Notes: a model not told the origin generated them from the sequence alone. A stretch of DNA of 64,000 nucleotides from Achromobacter sp. B7 (GCF_003600685.1 NZ_CP032084.1:5208001-5272000); one strand, 5' to 3'; shown: positions 48,190 through 58,004, numbered from the stretch's first letter. Numbers and translations are program-made.

Positions 48190-48924
48190 TCAGGACGCCG
48201 CCGGTTCTTTGCTATCGATGCGCATCGTCTCGGCCGCGCCCGGCCAACTGGCGGTCAAGCGGTCGAACGAGCAGGAAAGATGGTGATGCATGGCCGCGCG
48301 CGCGGCAGGCTCATCGCCCGCCGCGATGGCGGTGATAACGCGGCGGTGCTCGGTGATGGCGACGGCCCAGCTGTCCGGGTTTTCAAAGTAGTCGCCCAGT
48401 TTCACGGACAGGGGGTTGTGGCGTTCGTCGAACAGTTCGCCCACCACGCGCACCAGCACGGCGTTGTTGGCCATTTCGGCCACGCGCAAATGAAACAGCC
48501 GGTCGCCGCGGATGGGCACGAAGCCCGCGCGGGCTTCGTCTTCCATGGCGCCCACGGCTTCCAGCAGGCCGTCGACCAGCGCGGGCGTGGGGCTGCGGGC
48601 GGCCTGGGCGGCAAGTTCGCCTTCGATGGTCCAGCGGGCGCGGATGGTTTCCAGGGGGCTTTCGGCGGTCAGGCTGGCGCGCGGCGAGCCCGACAGGCTT
48701 TGCACGTACACGCCCGACCCCATGCGCACTTCCACCCAGCCTTCGACTTCCAGCGCGATCAAGGCCTCGCGCACGGACGGGCGCGACACGCCCAGCTTCA
48801 GCGCCAGGTCGCGCTCCGGCGGCAAGCGCGCGCCCACGGGGAATTCGCCCGCTTCGATCAGCAAACGCAGCTGGTCGGCGATCTGGCGGTACAAGCGGCG
48901 CGGCTCGATGGTCTGGATCGGCAT
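48190..48924 (-). CDS. GntR-family transcriptional regulator, FadR subfamily
   Basis: A 244-residue regulator with a GntR winged helix (about residues 10-75: LYRQIADQLRLLIEAGEFPVGARLPPERDLALKLGVSRPSVREALIALEVEGWVEVRMGSGVYV) and an all-helical FCD effector domain with its metal-site histidines (DRLFHLRVAEMA, TEHRRVITAI, AMHHHL). It heads the minus-strand sugar-acid operon, 133 bp before the TRAP receptor gene. Short TTGGTA-type motifs near 48151 and 48963 could be half-sites but are weak. FadR-type regulators of this kind usually repress hexuronate or aldonate operons. Confidence 0.88.
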   Translation of the reverse strand: MPIQTIEPRRLYRQIADQLRLLIEAGEFPVGARLPPERDLALKLGVSRPSVREALIALEVEGWVEVRMGSGVYVQSLSGSPRASLTAESPLETIRARWTIEGELAAQAARSPTPALVDGLLEAVGAMEDEARAGFVPIRGDRLFHLRVAEMANNAVLVRVVGELFDERHNPLSVKLGDYFENPDSWAVAITEHRRVITAIAAGDEPAARAAMHHHLSCSFDRLTASWPGAAETMRIDSKEPAAS

Positions 48925-49091
48925 GGTGGGTGGGGTGAAACCGGACGGGTAAAGTGGCCTTACCAATTGACCAGAATCCTGCGCCTGCCGGCCATGCGTC
49001 ACAATTAGGGTTTGCCCATAGGTTCGCGCCGCGTCACGCGGGCAACCCATATCTGTTAAAAAGCCGCCACACCCGGCCTTCCTACGCGCAC

Positions 49092-49490
49092 ATGACCCAC
49101 GACCCGCAACACTCGCCCTTCAAAAGCTCCGGCGGCTTGCGCCGCATCCTGAATGCGCTGCGCTACTCGTGGCAAGGCTTGCAGGCGGCCGTCAAATACG
49201 AGGCGGCGTTCCGCCAGGAACTGGCCTTGGCCGTGCTGATGATCCCGGCCGCGTTCTTCCTGGGCCGCACCACGGTCGAGGTGTTCTTCCTGGTGGGCAC
49301 GGTGGTGATGGTGCTGGCGGCAGAGCTGCTTAATTCCGCCATCGAGGCGCTGGCCGATGCCTTGTCCGTGGAACGCCACCCGCTGCTGGGCCGCGCCAAG
49401 GACCTGGGCAGCGCGGCGGTCATGTTGCTGCTGATTTTTGCAGGCGCCGTCTGGATCGGCGTGGCGATCAGCCGTTTCGTCATGCATTGA
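49092..49490 (+). CDS. dgkA: Diacylglycerol kinase
   Basis: A 132-residue integral membrane kinase of the DgkA family that recycles diacylglycerol to phosphatidate. There are three helices; the catalytic stretch ELLNSAIEALAD and the KDLGSAAVMLLL segment are conserved, and E40-region FRQELALAV matches the first amphipathic site. The ATG at 49092 starts a short polar N-terminus. It is divergent from the FadR-type regulator and followed 51 bp later by the NDH-2 gene. Confidence 0.92.
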   Translation: MTHDPQHSPFKSSGGLRRILNALRYSWQGLQAAVKYEAAFRQELALAVLMIPAAFFLGRTTVEVFFLVGTVVMVLAAELLNSAIEALADALSVERHPLLGRAKDLGSAAVMLLLIFAGAVWIGVAISRFVMH

Positions 49491-49541
49491 AACGGTCAGC
49501 ATCCCGTGGGGGATGCGGCCGTCTTTATACTGGGAGCCATG

Positions 49542-50858
49542 ATGCCTAATTCGACGTCAACACGCTCTGAACGCATCGTCATCGTCGGCGGCGGTGCGGG
49601 TGGCCTTGAACTGGCCGCCAAACTTGGCCGGGTCCACGGCCGCCAGCACATCACGCTGGTCGACAGCCGGCCCTTCCACATCTGGAAGCCGTCGCTGCAT
49701 GAAGCGGCCGCCGGCACCCTGGATATACACCAGGAAGGCCTGTCCTACCTGATGCTGGCCCACATGAACGGCTTTTCGTTCGCGCAGGGCCGCCTGGTCA
49801 GCATAGACCGCGAGCGCCGCCAGATCGTGGTGGACGCCGTCAACGATACGCAGGGCCTGGAAGTGCTGCCGCGCCGCGAACTCGGGTACGACACCCTGGT
49901 GCTGGCCCTGGGCAGCACGTCCAACTTTTTCAACACGCCCGGCGCGGCCGAACACGCCGTCACGCTGGACACCACCGAAAACGCCGAACAGTTCCGCCTG
50001 ACCATGCTCAAGGCCATGGCGCTGGTGGACCAGGCCAAGGTGCACAACCCGTCCGCCCGGCTGGACCTGGTGATTGTGGGCGGCGGCGCCACCGGCGTGG
50101 AATTGGCCGTGGAACTGACGGAAGCCAGCCACGTCGTCAGCGCCTACGGCCTGCCTAACTTCCGCGCCGAACGCGACCTGGCCATTACCTTGGTGGAAGG
50201 CGCGCCACGCATTCTGTCGGCGCTGCCGGAAAAGATTTCAGAGGCCGCCACCCACCGCCTGACCGAACTGGGCATCGGCGTTGAAACCGCCTGCCGCGTG
50301 TCGGAAGTGACCGGCCACAGCGTCAAGACGGCCGATGGCCGCGAATTCCCCGCGCAGTTGTGCATGTGGGCCGCCGGCATCAAAGGCCCGGCCTTGCTGG
50401 CCGACCTGGGCTTGCCGCTGAACAAGCTGGGGCAGGTGGAAGTGAACGAACGGCTGGAAACGCCGGACCCGAACATCCTGGCCCTGGGCGATTGCTGCTC
50501 GGCGCCTTGGCGCGACGGCCGCAGCGTGCCGGCCCGCGCGCAAGCCGCGCACCAGGAAGCCGACTACCTGGCCAAGAAACTGACGGCCCGCCTGCGCCAC
50601 AAAGCCGAACCCACCGAACCCTACGTCTACCAGGACCACGGCTCGCTGGTGTCGCTGGGGCAGGACGCCGGCGTGGGCAGCCTGATGGGCAAGCTTGCCG
50701 GACGGGGACTGTTCGTAAGCGGTACACTGGCGCGCTTGATGTACATGAGCCTGCACCTGATGCACCACAAAGCGGTATTGGGCATTTCGCGCACGGCCTC
50801 CCTTGCCCTGGCTCGCCTGCTGATGCGGCGCACGCGCCCCCGGGTCAAACTGCACTGA
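49542..50858 (+). CDS. ndh: NADH dehydrogenase type II-like FAD-dependent oxidoreductase
   Basis: A 438-residue two-dinucleotide-binding-domain flavoprotein that passes electrons from NADH to quinone without proton pumping. The FAD-binding motif [19 protein letters not shown] is at the start, the NADH motif [17 protein letters not shown] in the middle, and ILALGDCC plus [18 protein letters not shown] toward the end. The C-terminal 45 residues ([26 protein letters not shown]) are hydrophobic/amphipathic and would attach it to the membrane. I chose the ATG at 49542, six bases after GGGAG; one three bases earlier is possible. Confidence 0.9.
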   Translation: MPNSTSTRSERIVIVGGGAGGLELAAKLGRVHGRQHITLVDSRPFHIWKPSLHEAAAGTLDIHQEGLSYLMLAHMNGFSFAQGRLVSIDRERRQIVVDAVNDTQGLEVLPRRELGYDTLVLALGSTSNFFNTPGAAEHAVTLDTTENAEQFRLTMLKAMALVDQAKVHNPSARLDLVIVGGGATGVELAVELTEASHVVSAYGLPNFRAERDLAITLVEGAPRILSALPEKISEAATHRLTELGIGVETACRVSEVTGHSVKTADGREFPAQLCMWAAGIKGPALLADLGLPLNKLGQVEVNERLETPDPNILALGDCCSAPWRDGRSVPARAQAAHQEADYLAKKLTARLRHKAEPTEPYVYQDHGSLVSLGQDAGVGSLMGKLAGRGLFVSGTLARLMYMSLHLMHHKAVLGISRTASLALARLLMRRTRPRVKLH

Positions 50859-50865
50859 ACTCCCC

Positions 50866-51684
50866 ATGAATTTCCTGCAAAAACTCGAACACGCCTGGAC
50901 CTCCAGCAACTCGCTTCTGCAAGTGGGCCTGGACCCCGACCCCCAACGCTTTCCGCGCGAATTGCAGGACAAGCCGGATGCCATCTTCCAGTTCTGCCGC
51001 GACATCGTCGATGCCACCGCGCCGTACGCTTGCAGCTTCAAGCCGCAGATTGCGTACTTTGCCGCGCACCGCGCCGAAGACCAATTGGAAGCGCTGTGCC
51101 AGCACATCCGCGACAAGCATCCCGACCTGCCGATCGTGCTGGACGCCAAGCGTGGCGACATCGGTTCCACCGCCGAGAACTATGCGCGTGAGGCGTACGA
51201 ACGCTACCAGGCGCACGCGCTGACGGTCAGCCCGTACATGGGGCTGGATTCCGTCGAGCCCTACCTGGCGTGGCGCGACCGTGGCGTGATCGTGTTGTGC
51301 CGCACGTCCAACCCGGGCGGTTCGGACCTGCAATTCTTGAAGATGGATAACGGCGAACCGCTGTACCTGCACGTTGCCGGTCTGGTTGCCGACAAGTGGA
51401 ACGCCAACGGCCAGTGCGGCCTGGTGGTGGGCGCCACGTTCCCGAACGAATTGGCGGCGGTGCGTCAGCGCATTGGCGACGCCCTGCCCCTGCTGGTGCC
51501 GGGCATCGGTGCGCAAGGCGGCGACATTACCGCCACGGTGAACGCCGGCGCCAACGCGGCGCGCAGCGGCATGATGATCAACTCATCGCGCGCCATCATC
51601 TACGCCAGCGGCGGCGACGACTGGCGCGAAGCCGCCGGCCAAGCTGCGAAGGGCTTGCGGGATGCGATCAACGCAGTGCGTTGA
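50866..51684 (+). CDS. pyrF: Orotidine 5'-phosphate decarboxylase
   Basis: A 272-residue type 2 OMP decarboxylase, making UMP in pyrimidine synthesis. The catalytic Lys lies in [28 protein letters not shown] at the start and [10 protein letters not shown] toward the end are typical. It follows the NDH-2 gene by 7 bp. Its 3' end overlaps the convergent pncC gene by 17 bp. Confidence 0.96.
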   Translation: MNFLQKLEHAWTSSNSLLQVGLDPDPQRFPRELQDKPDAIFQFCRDIVDATAPYACSFKPQIAYFAAHRAEDQLEALCQHIRDKHPDLPIVLDAKRGDIGSTAENYAREAYERYQAHALTVSPYMGLDSVEPYLAWRDRGVIVLCRTSNPGGSDLQFLKMDNGEPLYLHVAGLVADKWNANGQCGLVVGATFPNELAAVRQRIGDALPLLVPGIGAQGGDITATVNAGANAARSGMMINSSRAIIYASGGDDWREAAGQAAKGLRDAINAVR

Positions 51685-52243
51685 TTTCCTGATCAGCCCC
51701 CACGAATTCCAGCAAGCCGCGTAACGCAAACTCCACGGCGGCCTGACGCACTTGCGTACGGTCGCCAGGAAACACGTGGGTGGCGGCGCGGCTGGTGATG
51801 CCGTCGCCCACCCGCATCGCAAACCCAAACGACACCATGCCCACCGGCTTGCCCGGCGTGGCGCCCCCCGGCCCCGCAATGCCTGTCGTGGACACGGCCA
51901 CGTGCGCGGCGGGCGCAACCAACAACACGCCGTTGGCCATCTCAAGCGCCACGGGTTCGCTGACCGCGCCAAAGTGATGCAGCGCGTCGGGCGAGACGTC
52001 CAGCTCGGTCACTTTGGCATCGTTGCTGTAGGTGACGAAGCCGCGTTCGAACCAATCGCTGGAACCCGCCACCGACGTCATCGCGCCTGCCAACAGCCCA
52101 CCGGTGCACGATTCCGCCGTGCCCAGCATCCAGCCATGGCGCCGCATTGCGTCGCCCAGCCGTTCGGCCAAGCCGGCCAGAGTGGCTTCCGACAACTGCG
52201 CCGCCGACAGATTCGAACGGGTATTTCCTTGCAGTTCGCTCAT
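51668..52243 (-). CDS. pncC: Nicotinamide-nucleotide amidase (CinA C-terminal type)
   Basis: A 191-residue stand-alone CinA C-terminal domain that hydrolyses NMN to nicotinate mononucleotide. The catalytic block [36 protein letters not shown] and [15 protein letters not shown] are intact. The ATG at 52243 overlaps the pgpA stop (ATGA), so it is coupled to pgpA as last gene of the rib-nusB-thiL-pgpA operon. Confidence 0.93.
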   Translation of the reverse strand: MSELQGNTRSNLSAAQLSEATLAGLAERLGDAMRRHGWMLGTAESCTGGLLAGAMTSVAGSSDWFERGFVTYSNDAKVTELDVSPDALHHFGAVSEPVALEMANGVLLVAPAAHVAVSTTGIAGPGGATPGKPVGMVSFGFAMRVGDGITSRAATHVFPGDRTQVRQAAVEFALRGLLEFVGADQEINALR

Positions 52244-52776
52244 CCCAAGACTCCTGTGCGCGCGACCAGCACCATGACCAACAGGGCATAGCCCGCCGCG
52301 ACGATATCGTCCCACATGACGCCAAAGCCACCCTTGATATGGGCGTCGAAGAACTTGATGGGCGGCGGCTTGACGATGTCGAACGTGCGAAACAACGCAA
52401 ACGCCAACAACTGCGACAACCAACCCGCCGGCGTCAGCCACAGCACCAGCCAAAACGCCACCATCTCGTCCCAGACCATTCCGACATGATCGGCCTGCCC
52501 AAGTTCACGGCCTACGCGATGGCAGGCCCAGCAGCCATACAGAAAGGCCAACGCCAGGAACACGCCAATCGCCAGGTCGGATGCCGCGGGCGCGGCGGCA
52601 ACCCAGATGCCCCAAGCAAGTAGCGTGCCCCACGTGCCCGAGGCCGGCCGGATCAGGCCGCTGCCCAGGCCAAAGGCGATCAGGCGGCCAGGGTCACGGC
52701 ACACCCACCCAAGCGTGGGATACGCAGCCCGCGAGCGTTCGCGCATGGACGGGGAGGACTTATCGGAAGAGGACAT
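52240..52776 (-). CDS. pgpA: Phosphatidylglycerophosphatase A
   Basis: A 178-residue inner-membrane phosphatase that makes phosphatidylglycerol. GLGSGLIRPASGTWGTL (the PgpA start motif), VGRELGQADHVGMVWDEMVAFW and the end FFDAHIKGGFGVMWDDIVAAGYALL are diagnostic; three to four helices. It lies between thiL and pncC. Confidence 0.94.
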   Translation of the reverse strand: MSSSDKSSPSMRERSRAAYPTLGWVCRDPGRLIAFGLGSGLIRPASGTWGTLLAWGIWVAAAPAASDLAIGVFLALAFLYGCWACHRVGRELGQADHVGMVWDEMVAFWLVLWLTPAGWLSQLLAFALFRTFDIVKPPPIKFFDAHIKGGFGVMWDDIVAAGYALLVMVLVARTGVLG

Positions 52777-52836
52777 GGTGCCTGGGCCGCTTGAAAGAGG
52801 AGGAGGAAAACGGAAACCGGAATCGGCTATTCACAT

Positions 52837-53802
52837 TCAAGCCGCCGGAAAATGATCGAAGCCGGCGGGCAGGTCGGCCAGCGGCTGACCTTGCGCATCC
52901 AACACGCGCAGCCCGGGTTGGGCCAGTGTGTGGCCAACGCGCGTCACCCGCGCTTGCGCCTGATCGGCGGCCTGTTGCACGGCCTCGCGCCGCGCGGCGG
53001 GCGCGGTAAAGCACAGCTGATAGACGTCGCCCCCGCCCAATACGGCGCGGCGACGCGGCGCATCGTCCAGCGCCGCCAAGGCGGCAGCCACCGGCATGCG
53101 GGCGTATTCCAGGTTGGCGCCAAGGCGGCTGGCGGCCAGGATGTGCCCCAGGTCTTGCAGCAAGCCGTCCGACAGATCGATGGCCGCGTGGGCAATGCCG
53201 CGCAGTGCCAAGCCCAGCGGGACCTGCGGTTGCGGCCATTCCAGCGCGGGGCGGGTTGCGGCCAGCAAGGCGTCGTTGGCGGGATACTGGCCGTCCAGCA
53301 ATCGGTAGGCCACATCCGCCGCGCCCAGTTCGCCCGACACCCAGATATCGTCGCCCGCCTGCGCGCCGTCACGCCGCAATGCCTGCCCGGCGGGCACCGC
53401 ACCGAACACCGTCACGCTGATGGCCAGATCGTGCGCGCTGCGGGTGGTGTCGCCACCGATGAGCGGGCAGCCGTGGGCATCGGCCAGTGCATGGAAGCCA
53501 TCCGCGAAGGCAGCCAGCCAGGGTTCGTCCAGGCGCGGCAAGGCCAGGCCCAGCACGCAGCCGATCGGGCGCGCGCCCATGGCGGCCAGGTCGGACAGGT
53601 TCACGGCCAGCGCCTTGTGGCCCAGGGCGCGCGGGTCCACGTTGGAAAAGAAATGCCGGCCTTCCAGCAGCAGGTCGGTGCTGGTGGCGACCTGCTCGCC
53701 GGGCGGCACGGGAAACAACGCGCAGTCATCGCCCACGCCCAACAAACCCGCAGGCGCGGTGCGGGTGAAATAGCGCGCGATCAAGTCAAATTCGGACGCC
53801 AC
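52837..53802 (-). CDS. thiL: Thiamine-monophosphate kinase
   Basis: A 321-residue ATP-dependent kinase for the last step of thiamine diphosphate synthesis. GVGDDCALFPV near the start (metal/ATP site), STDLLLEGRHFF, VNLSDLAAMGA, LIGGDTTRS and AIDLSDGLLQDLGHIL are all present. It begins with GTG at 53802, with GGAG about 10 bases upstream. The 139-bp gap to nusB contains a long inverted repeat (53850-53922). Confidence 0.94.
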   Translation of the reverse strand: MASEFDLIARYFTRTAPAGLLGVGDDCALFPVPPGEQVATSTDLLLEGRHFFSNVDPRALGHKALAVNLSDLAAMGARPIGCVLGLALPRLDEPWLAAFADGFHALADAHGCPLIGGDTTRSAHDLAISVTVFGAVPAGQALRRDGAQAGDDIWVSGELGAADVAYRLLDGQYPANDALLAATRPALEWPQPQVPLGLALRGIAHAAIDLSDGLLQDLGHILAASRLGANLEYARMPVAAALAALDDAPRRRAVLGGGDVYQLCFTAPAARREAVQQAADQAQARVTRVGHTLAQPGLRVLDAQGQPLADLPAGFDHFPAA

Positions 53803-53849
53803 GGCAACTCCGATACGCCGGCCGGCGGCCGGCTGGAAAACACATAAGA

Positions 53850-53922
53850 AAGGGGTCAGGCGCGGACCACCCCTGGCGCACCGTACAACGATGCGCGCAG
53901 GGCAGCCCGCGCCTGACCCCTT
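53850..53922. repeat. Long inverted repeat with 16-bp perfect arms
   Basis: AAGGGGTCAGGCGCGG (53850-53865) and its exact complement CCGCGCCTGACCCCTT (53907-53922) flank a 41-bp loop. That loop can itself pair (CCCTGGCGCA with TGCGCGCAGGG). The structure fills the nusB-thiL gap. The form resembles a REP-type palindromic unit or a processing hairpin; it has no T tract to act as a terminator on the minus strand. Confidence 0.85.
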
Positions 53923-53941
53923 AAGAGGCCATCAGGCGGGG

Positions 53942-54451
53942 TCAGCGTCGCTGCTGCGCCGCCGCCTGGACCTCGTTGGCGCGCACGTCGGCAGCCAGTT
54001 TGTCGAGCACGCCGTTGACGAACTTGAAGCCGTCGGTACCGCCGAACGACTTTGCCAGTTCAACGGCTTCGTTGATGGCAACCTTGTACGGCACTTCGAC
54101 ATGATGAATCAGTTCGAAGCTGCCGATCAACAGGATGCCATGCTCAACGGGCGACAACTCGGCCAGCGGGCGGTCGACATAGGGCGTGAAACGCTCGCGC
54201 AGCGCCGGGGCTTCGCGCAGGACACCATGCAGCAAGGTCTTGAACCATTGCGCGTCGGCCTCGGAAAAATCCTCGGTGTCGCGCAGATGGGCGTCGATCT
54301 CGCCGGCGTCCTGCGTGCCTTCGCCGCCGCGCAGCAGCCACGCGTAAACGCCTTGCAGCGCGAATTCGCGTGCACGGCGGCGTGCGCTGCGCGCGTTGGC
54401 GCGGGCTTGCGCCGCGCTATCAGCGCTGGTCGTCGTCTTCTTCGTCGTCAA
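53942..54451 (-). CDS. nusB: Transcription antitermination protein NusB
   Basis: An RNA-binding antitermination factor that acts with NusE on boxA in rRNA transcripts. The all-helical fold is recognisable from [52 protein letters not shown] and [34 protein letters not shown]. The start is uncertain. The only in-frame ATG (54526) lies deep in ribH and would encode a Lys/Thr-rich sequence mirrored from the ribH acidic tail. The TTG at 54451 (169 residues) gives a more normal N-terminus and still overlaps ribH by 32 bp. Confidence 0.88.
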   Translation of the reverse strand: MTTKKTTTSADSAAQARANARSARRRAREFALQGVYAWLLRGGEGTQDAGEIDAHLRDTEDFSEADAQWFKTLLHGVLREAPALRERFTPYVDRPLAELSPVEHGILLIGSFELIHHVEVPYKVAINEAVELAKSFGGTDGFKFVNGVLDKLAADVRANEVQAAAQQRR

Positions 54452-54950
54452 AATCTTCGTCCTCGTCGTCTTCGTCTTCGTCTTCTTCCTCGGGTTCCAG
54501 CGCCGCCACCAGGTTGGCCATTTCAACGGCCACCTGGGCGCAATCGCGGCCCTTGCCGGCGGCGCGGGCTTGCGCCTGCTCGTCGGTGTCGACGGTCAAG
54601 ACGCCGTTTGCGACGGGGATGCCGGTTTCCAGGGAGATACGGGTGATTGCAGTGGCCGTTTCATTGCTGACCACTTCAAAGTGATAGGTCTCGCCACGGA
54701 TGACGGCGCCAAGCGCGATCAAAGCGTCGAATTCAAACGTTTCGGCCATGTGGGACAGGGCCACGCCCAGTTCCAGGGCGCCCGGGACGGTGGTGACCAT
54801 CACGTCGCGTTCGTCCACGCCCAGCTCGGCCAATTCCTTCAGGCACGCTTCGAGTTCGGCCTGACCGATTTCTTCGTTGAAGCGAGCGCGAACGATGCCG
54901 ATGTGCAGCCCTTCGCCGTTCAGGTCGGGGGTAAGGATGTAAGGGTTCAT
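54420..54950 (-). CDS. ribH: 6,7-dimethyl-8-ribityllumazine synthase
   Basis: A 176-residue lumazine synthase, the penultimate enzyme of riboflavin synthesis, forming icosahedral or pentameric assemblies. [44 protein letters not shown] and the [12 protein letters not shown] loop are standard. The last 23 or so residues form an extreme acidic tail (almost only Glu and Asp) beyond the usual family end. Its start overlaps the stop of the upstream ribB gene by four bases. Confidence 0.95.
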   Translation of the reverse strand: MNPYILTPDLNGEGLHIGIVRARFNEEIGQAELEACLKELAELGVDERDVMVTTVPGALELGVALSHMAETFEFDALIALGAVIRGETYHFEVVSNETATAITRISLETGIPVANGVLTVDTDEQAQARAAGKGRDCAQVAVEMANLVAALEPEEEDEDEDDEDEDFDDEEDDDQR

Positions 54951-56137
54951 GTGTCGGCCTTAAGTGTTGCGGGAGTATTCTGCGGGTCGCAATCGTAACC
55001 CGTAATGGTCAGGGAAAAGCCCGCCATGCTGGGCATCTTGCGGGGCCGGGCCAGGAGCCTCATCTGGCCCACATTCAGGTCACGCAGGATCTGCGCGCCG
55101 ATGCCATAAGTGCGCAAGCCGAAGCGGTCGGTGCTGGCGGCGGCGTCGGCCTGGGCCTTGGGGTCGCTCCAGCCGGCAATCTGGCCAAACAGGTGTTCGG
55201 TGGACGACTGGCAGTTCATCAGCACCAGCACGCCGGCCGGCGCGGCGGCAATGGCTTCCAGGGCCTTCGCCACGCCCCAGCTATGCGGGCTGGCGCCGGT
55301 GTCCAGCACGTCCAGCACGGAAGCCGGTTCATGCACGCGCACCAGCGTTTCGACGTCGGGAGAAACGTTACCATGCACCAGCGCCAAGTGGGCGGAGCCG
55401 GTGGCGGCGTCTTCGTAGGCCACGGCCTCGAAGGTGCCCCAGGCCGTCTGCATGGGCCGCTTGCCCACGCGCTTGACGATGGATTCGTGTTCGCTGCGGT
55501 ACTGGATCAGGTCGGCGATGGTGCCGATCTTCAGGTTGTGCTGGCGGGCAAATTCCACCAGGTCCGGCAAGCGGGCCATGGTGCCGTCGGGCTTCAAGAT
55601 TTCGCAGATGACGGCGGCGGGCGTCAGGCCGGCCATGGCAGTCAGGTCGCAACCGGCTTCGGTGTGGCCGGCGCGTACCAGCACGCCGCCGGGCACCGCG
55701 CGCACCGGGAAGATGTGGCCGGGCTGGACCAGGTCGGACGGCTTGGCATCGCGCGCCACCGCCACCTGGATGGTGCGGGCGCGGTCGGCGGCCGAAATAC
55801 CGGTTTCAACGCCTTCGGCGGCTTCGATGGACTGCGTGAAGTTGGTGCCGTAGCGCGTGCCGTTGCGGGCCGCCATCATGGGCAGCTCCAGCTGGCGGCA
55901 GCGTTCTTCGGTCAGGGTCAGGCAGACCAGGCCGCGGCCGTGGGTCACCATGAAGTTGATGGCTTCGGGCGTGACGAATTCGGCGGCCATGACAAGGTCG
56001 CCCTCGTTTTCACGGTCTTCTTCGTCAACCAGGATGACGATGCGGCCGGCGCGAAGCTCGGCGATGATCTCGGCAACCGAAGCGATACCGAAGGATTCCG
56101 GCTCGGAGCCGGGCAAAGAGGACAACTGGACGGACAT
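54947..56137 (-). CDS. ribBA: 3,4-dihydroxy-2-butanone-4-phosphate synthase with degenerate RibA domain (RibBX type)
   Basis: A 396-residue protein. Residues 1-215 are an intact DHBP synthase ([40 protein letters not shown]), which makes the four-carbon unit for riboflavin. The C-terminal half has the length and ends of a GTP cyclohydrolase II domain but lacks the zinc-binding cysteines: where GDVxGSxRCDCGxQL is expected it reads [22 protein letters not shown]. It therefore fits the RibBX variant with a non-catalytic RibA-like domain; a separate ribA must exist elsewhere. No FMN riboswitch is evident upstream. The ATG at 56137 starts the conserved part. Confidence 0.9.
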   Translation of the reverse strand: MSVQLSSLPGSEPESFGIASVAEIIAELRAGRIVILVDEEDRENEGDLVMAAEFVTPEAINFMVTHGRGLVCLTLTEERCRQLELPMMAARNGTRYGTNFTQSIEAAEGVETGISAADRARTIQVAVARDAKPSDLVQPGHIFPVRAVPGGVLVRAGHTEAGCDLTAMAGLTPAAVICEILKPDGTMARLPDLVEFARQHNLKIGTIADLIQYRSEHESIVKRVGKRPMQTAWGTFEAVAYEDAATGSAHLALVHGNVSPDVETLVRVHEPASVLDVLDTGASPHSWGVAKALEAIAAAPAGVLVLMNCQSSTEHLFGQIAGWSDPKAQADAAASTDRFGLRTYGIGAQILRDLNVGQMRLLARPRKMPSMAGFSLTITGYDCDPQNTPATLKADT

Positions 56138-56285
56138 GGCGGGCACGCAAACCAGGCGGGAAAGCCCGGATTTTACCGCCCCTGGGCCCAGAACCCCTAT
56201 TGGTCTGCAAGAAGCCCGTTCGGCGGGGGTCATACGGTTAAACTTTCGCCCGGAGATCCCCCTTAAAACTCGAAGGAAAAACCTC

Positions 56286-57122
56286 ATGCAAGCCCTTGCG
56301 GCCATGCCTTTGACCGTGGCGGCGGCGGTTCGCGTCGTCCTGACCGACATCGACGACACGCTGACCACCGAAGGCCGCCTGCCGGCCGACGCCTACGCCG
56401 CGCTGGAACGCCTGGAGGCGGCTGGTATCCAGGTAGTGCCCATCACCGGCCGCCCGGCCGGCTGGTGTGACCATATCGCGCGCATGTGGCCGGTGCGCGC
56501 CGTGGTGGGGGAAAACGGCGCGTTCTACTACGCGTATGACCGCCAGGCCCGCCGCATGACGACCCATTACTGGACGGACGCCGCCTCGCGCCAGGCCAGC
56601 CGCAAGCGCCTGGATGCCATCCGCGACCGCGTGCTGGCCGAGGTGCCGGGCTGCGCGGTGGCCAGCGACCAGGACTACCGCGTGGCCGACCTGGCCATCG
56701 ATTTCTGCGAAGACGTGCCCGCCCTGCCCGATTCGGCCGTCAGCAAGATCGTCCAGATCTTCCAGGACGCCGGGGCGCAGGCCAAGGTCAGCTCAATCCA
56801 CGTGAACGGCTGGTTTGGCGACTACGACAAGCTGACCATGACGCGCACGATGTTCCAGCGGGAATTCGGCCAGGACGTGGCCGACGCGCTGGACAGCACG
56901 CTGTTCATCGGCGATTCGCCCAACGACGAGCCGATGTTCGCGTACTTTCCGATTTCGGTGGGCGTGGCGAACATCCAGGCGCAATTGCACCGCTTGAAGG
57001 ACCGCCCCGCGTTCGTGGCCGCCTATCACGGCGGCGCCGGGTTCGTCGAAATGGCCAACCGACTGTTGGCGGCGCGCCAGCAACCGCAGGCCGCGCCATC
57101 ATCCCCAGCCCGATTGGCATAA
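56286..57122 (+). CDS. HAD-superfamily (IIB) phosphatase
   Basis: A 278-residue Cof/HAD-IIB hydrolase. Motif [12 protein letters not shown] with nucleophile Asp, motif II PITGRP, the Lys of motif III (YDKLTM region) and motif [13 protein letters not shown] are present, with a C2-type cap between. Such enzymes dephosphorylate small sugar phosphates. ATG 56286 follows AAGGAAAAA-type sequence. It is divergent from ribBX and 13 bp before an IclR regulator and the PhnDCEE-type importer, suggesting a role in using an imported phosphorylated compound. Confidence 0.82.
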   Translation: MQALAAMPLTVAAAVRVVLTDIDDTLTTEGRLPADAYAALERLEAAGIQVVPITGRPAGWCDHIARMWPVRAVVGENGAFYYAYDRQARRMTTHYWTDAASRQASRKRLDAIRDRVLAEVPGCAVASDQDYRVADLAIDFCEDVPALPDSAVSKIVQIFQDAGAQAKVSSIHVNGWFGDYDKLTMTRTMFQREFGQDVADALDSTLFIGDSPNDEPMFAYFPISVGVANIQAQLHRLKDRPAFVAAYHGGAGFVEMANRLLAARQQPQAAPSSPARLA

Positions 57123-57135
57123 GGGCAGACACACC

Positions 57136-57951
57136 GTGGCCACCTCCAAGACCCCCGCCGCGCCCGCCAATGATGGCCGCCGCAGCATCCAGTCCATCGA
57201 AGTGGGCGTGCCGTTGTTGTCCGCCCTGGTCGACGCCGGCAAGCCGCTGACCCTGCGCGACCTGGCGGCGGGCGCCGGCATGACGTCCGCCAAGGCGCAC
57301 CCCTATCTGGTCAGCTTCATCCGCGTGGGGCTGGTGCAGCAGGATGCCGTTACCGGCCAGTACGAGCTTGGCCCCTTCGCCTTGCAGATGGGGCTGGTCA
57401 GCCTGCAACGGCTGGACCCGGTGCGCATCGCCATGCCGGAGATCGCCAAGCTGCAATCGGACATCGGCCACACGCTGGGTATCGCCGTGCTGGGCTCGCA
57501 CGGCCCCACGATGATCCACATGACCGAAGCCAGCTACCCGGTGCACGTGAACATGCGCAAGGGCACGGTGATGTCCATGCTGCACACCGCCACGGGGCTG
57601 GTGTTCGCGGCGTGGCTGCCGCCCAAGGTCAGCGACCACTACATCGCGCGCGAAGAAGGCGACACCGCCGTCATCGCCAGCGTGCCGCCGCCGCGCAAGG
57701 CGTCGCGCGCCAATATCGAAGCCCAGCTGGCCGACATCCGCGTGCACGGCATGGCGCGCGCGCTGGGCAACCCGCTGCCGGGCGTGGATGCGCTGTCGGT
57801 GCCGGTGTTCGACAACACCGGCAACATCGTGCTGGCACTGACCAGCCTGGGCCCGACGGGGCTGTTCGATGTGTCGTGGGACGGCACGATTGCCAAACCG
57901 CTTCTGGCCTGCGCGCACGAGATCTCGCGCAAGCTGGGCTATCGGGGCTGA
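57136..57951 (+). CDS. IclR-family transcriptional regulator
   Basis: A 271-residue IclR regulator starting at GTG 57136 (AAGGGCAG upstream). The winged helix is at about residues 14-75 (RSIQSIEVGVPLLSALVDAGKPLTLRDLAAGAGMTSAKAHPYLVSFIRVGLV) and the effector domain at about 90-265 (GPTMIHMTEASYPVHVNMRKGTVMSMLHTATGLVFAAWLP, VFDNTGNIVLALTSLG). It lies between the HAD phosphatase and importer genes. Repeated CGAAC elements occur right after it at 57966-58004, which may be its binding sites. Confidence 0.88.
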   Translation: MATSKTPAAPANDGRRSIQSIEVGVPLLSALVDAGKPLTLRDLAAGAGMTSAKAHPYLVSFIRVGLVQQDAVTGQYELGPFALQMGLVSLQRLDPVRIAMPEIAKLQSDIGHTLGIAVLGSHGPTMIHMTEASYPVHVNMRKGTVMSMLHTATGLVFAAWLPPKVSDHYIAREEGDTAVIASVPPPRKASRANIEAQLADIRVHGMARALGNPLPGVDALSVPVFDNTGNIVLALTSLGPTGLFDVSWDGTIAKPLLACAHEISRKLGYRG

Positions 57952-57965
57952 CCCGCCCTGCCGGC

Positions 57966-58004
57966 GTTCGCAAACAAACGAACATAAAGCGAACAATTCG
58001 AACA
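57966..58004. promoter_or_regulatory. Repeated CGAAC elements upstream of phnD-like gene
   Basis: GTTCG at 57966-57970 is followed by CGAACA at 57979, 57990 and 57999. The first pair forms an inverted repeat GTTCG-N8-CGAAC, and the three CGAACA copies are spaced 11 and 9 bp, close to one helical turn. Likely regulator sites in the 155-bp gap before the importer operon. Confidence 0.5.

Noticed and set aside
56138..56285. Possible FMN riboswitch upstream of the ribB gene
   Set aside because: The expected RFN core blocks could not be found in the 148-bp divergent region on the coding strand.
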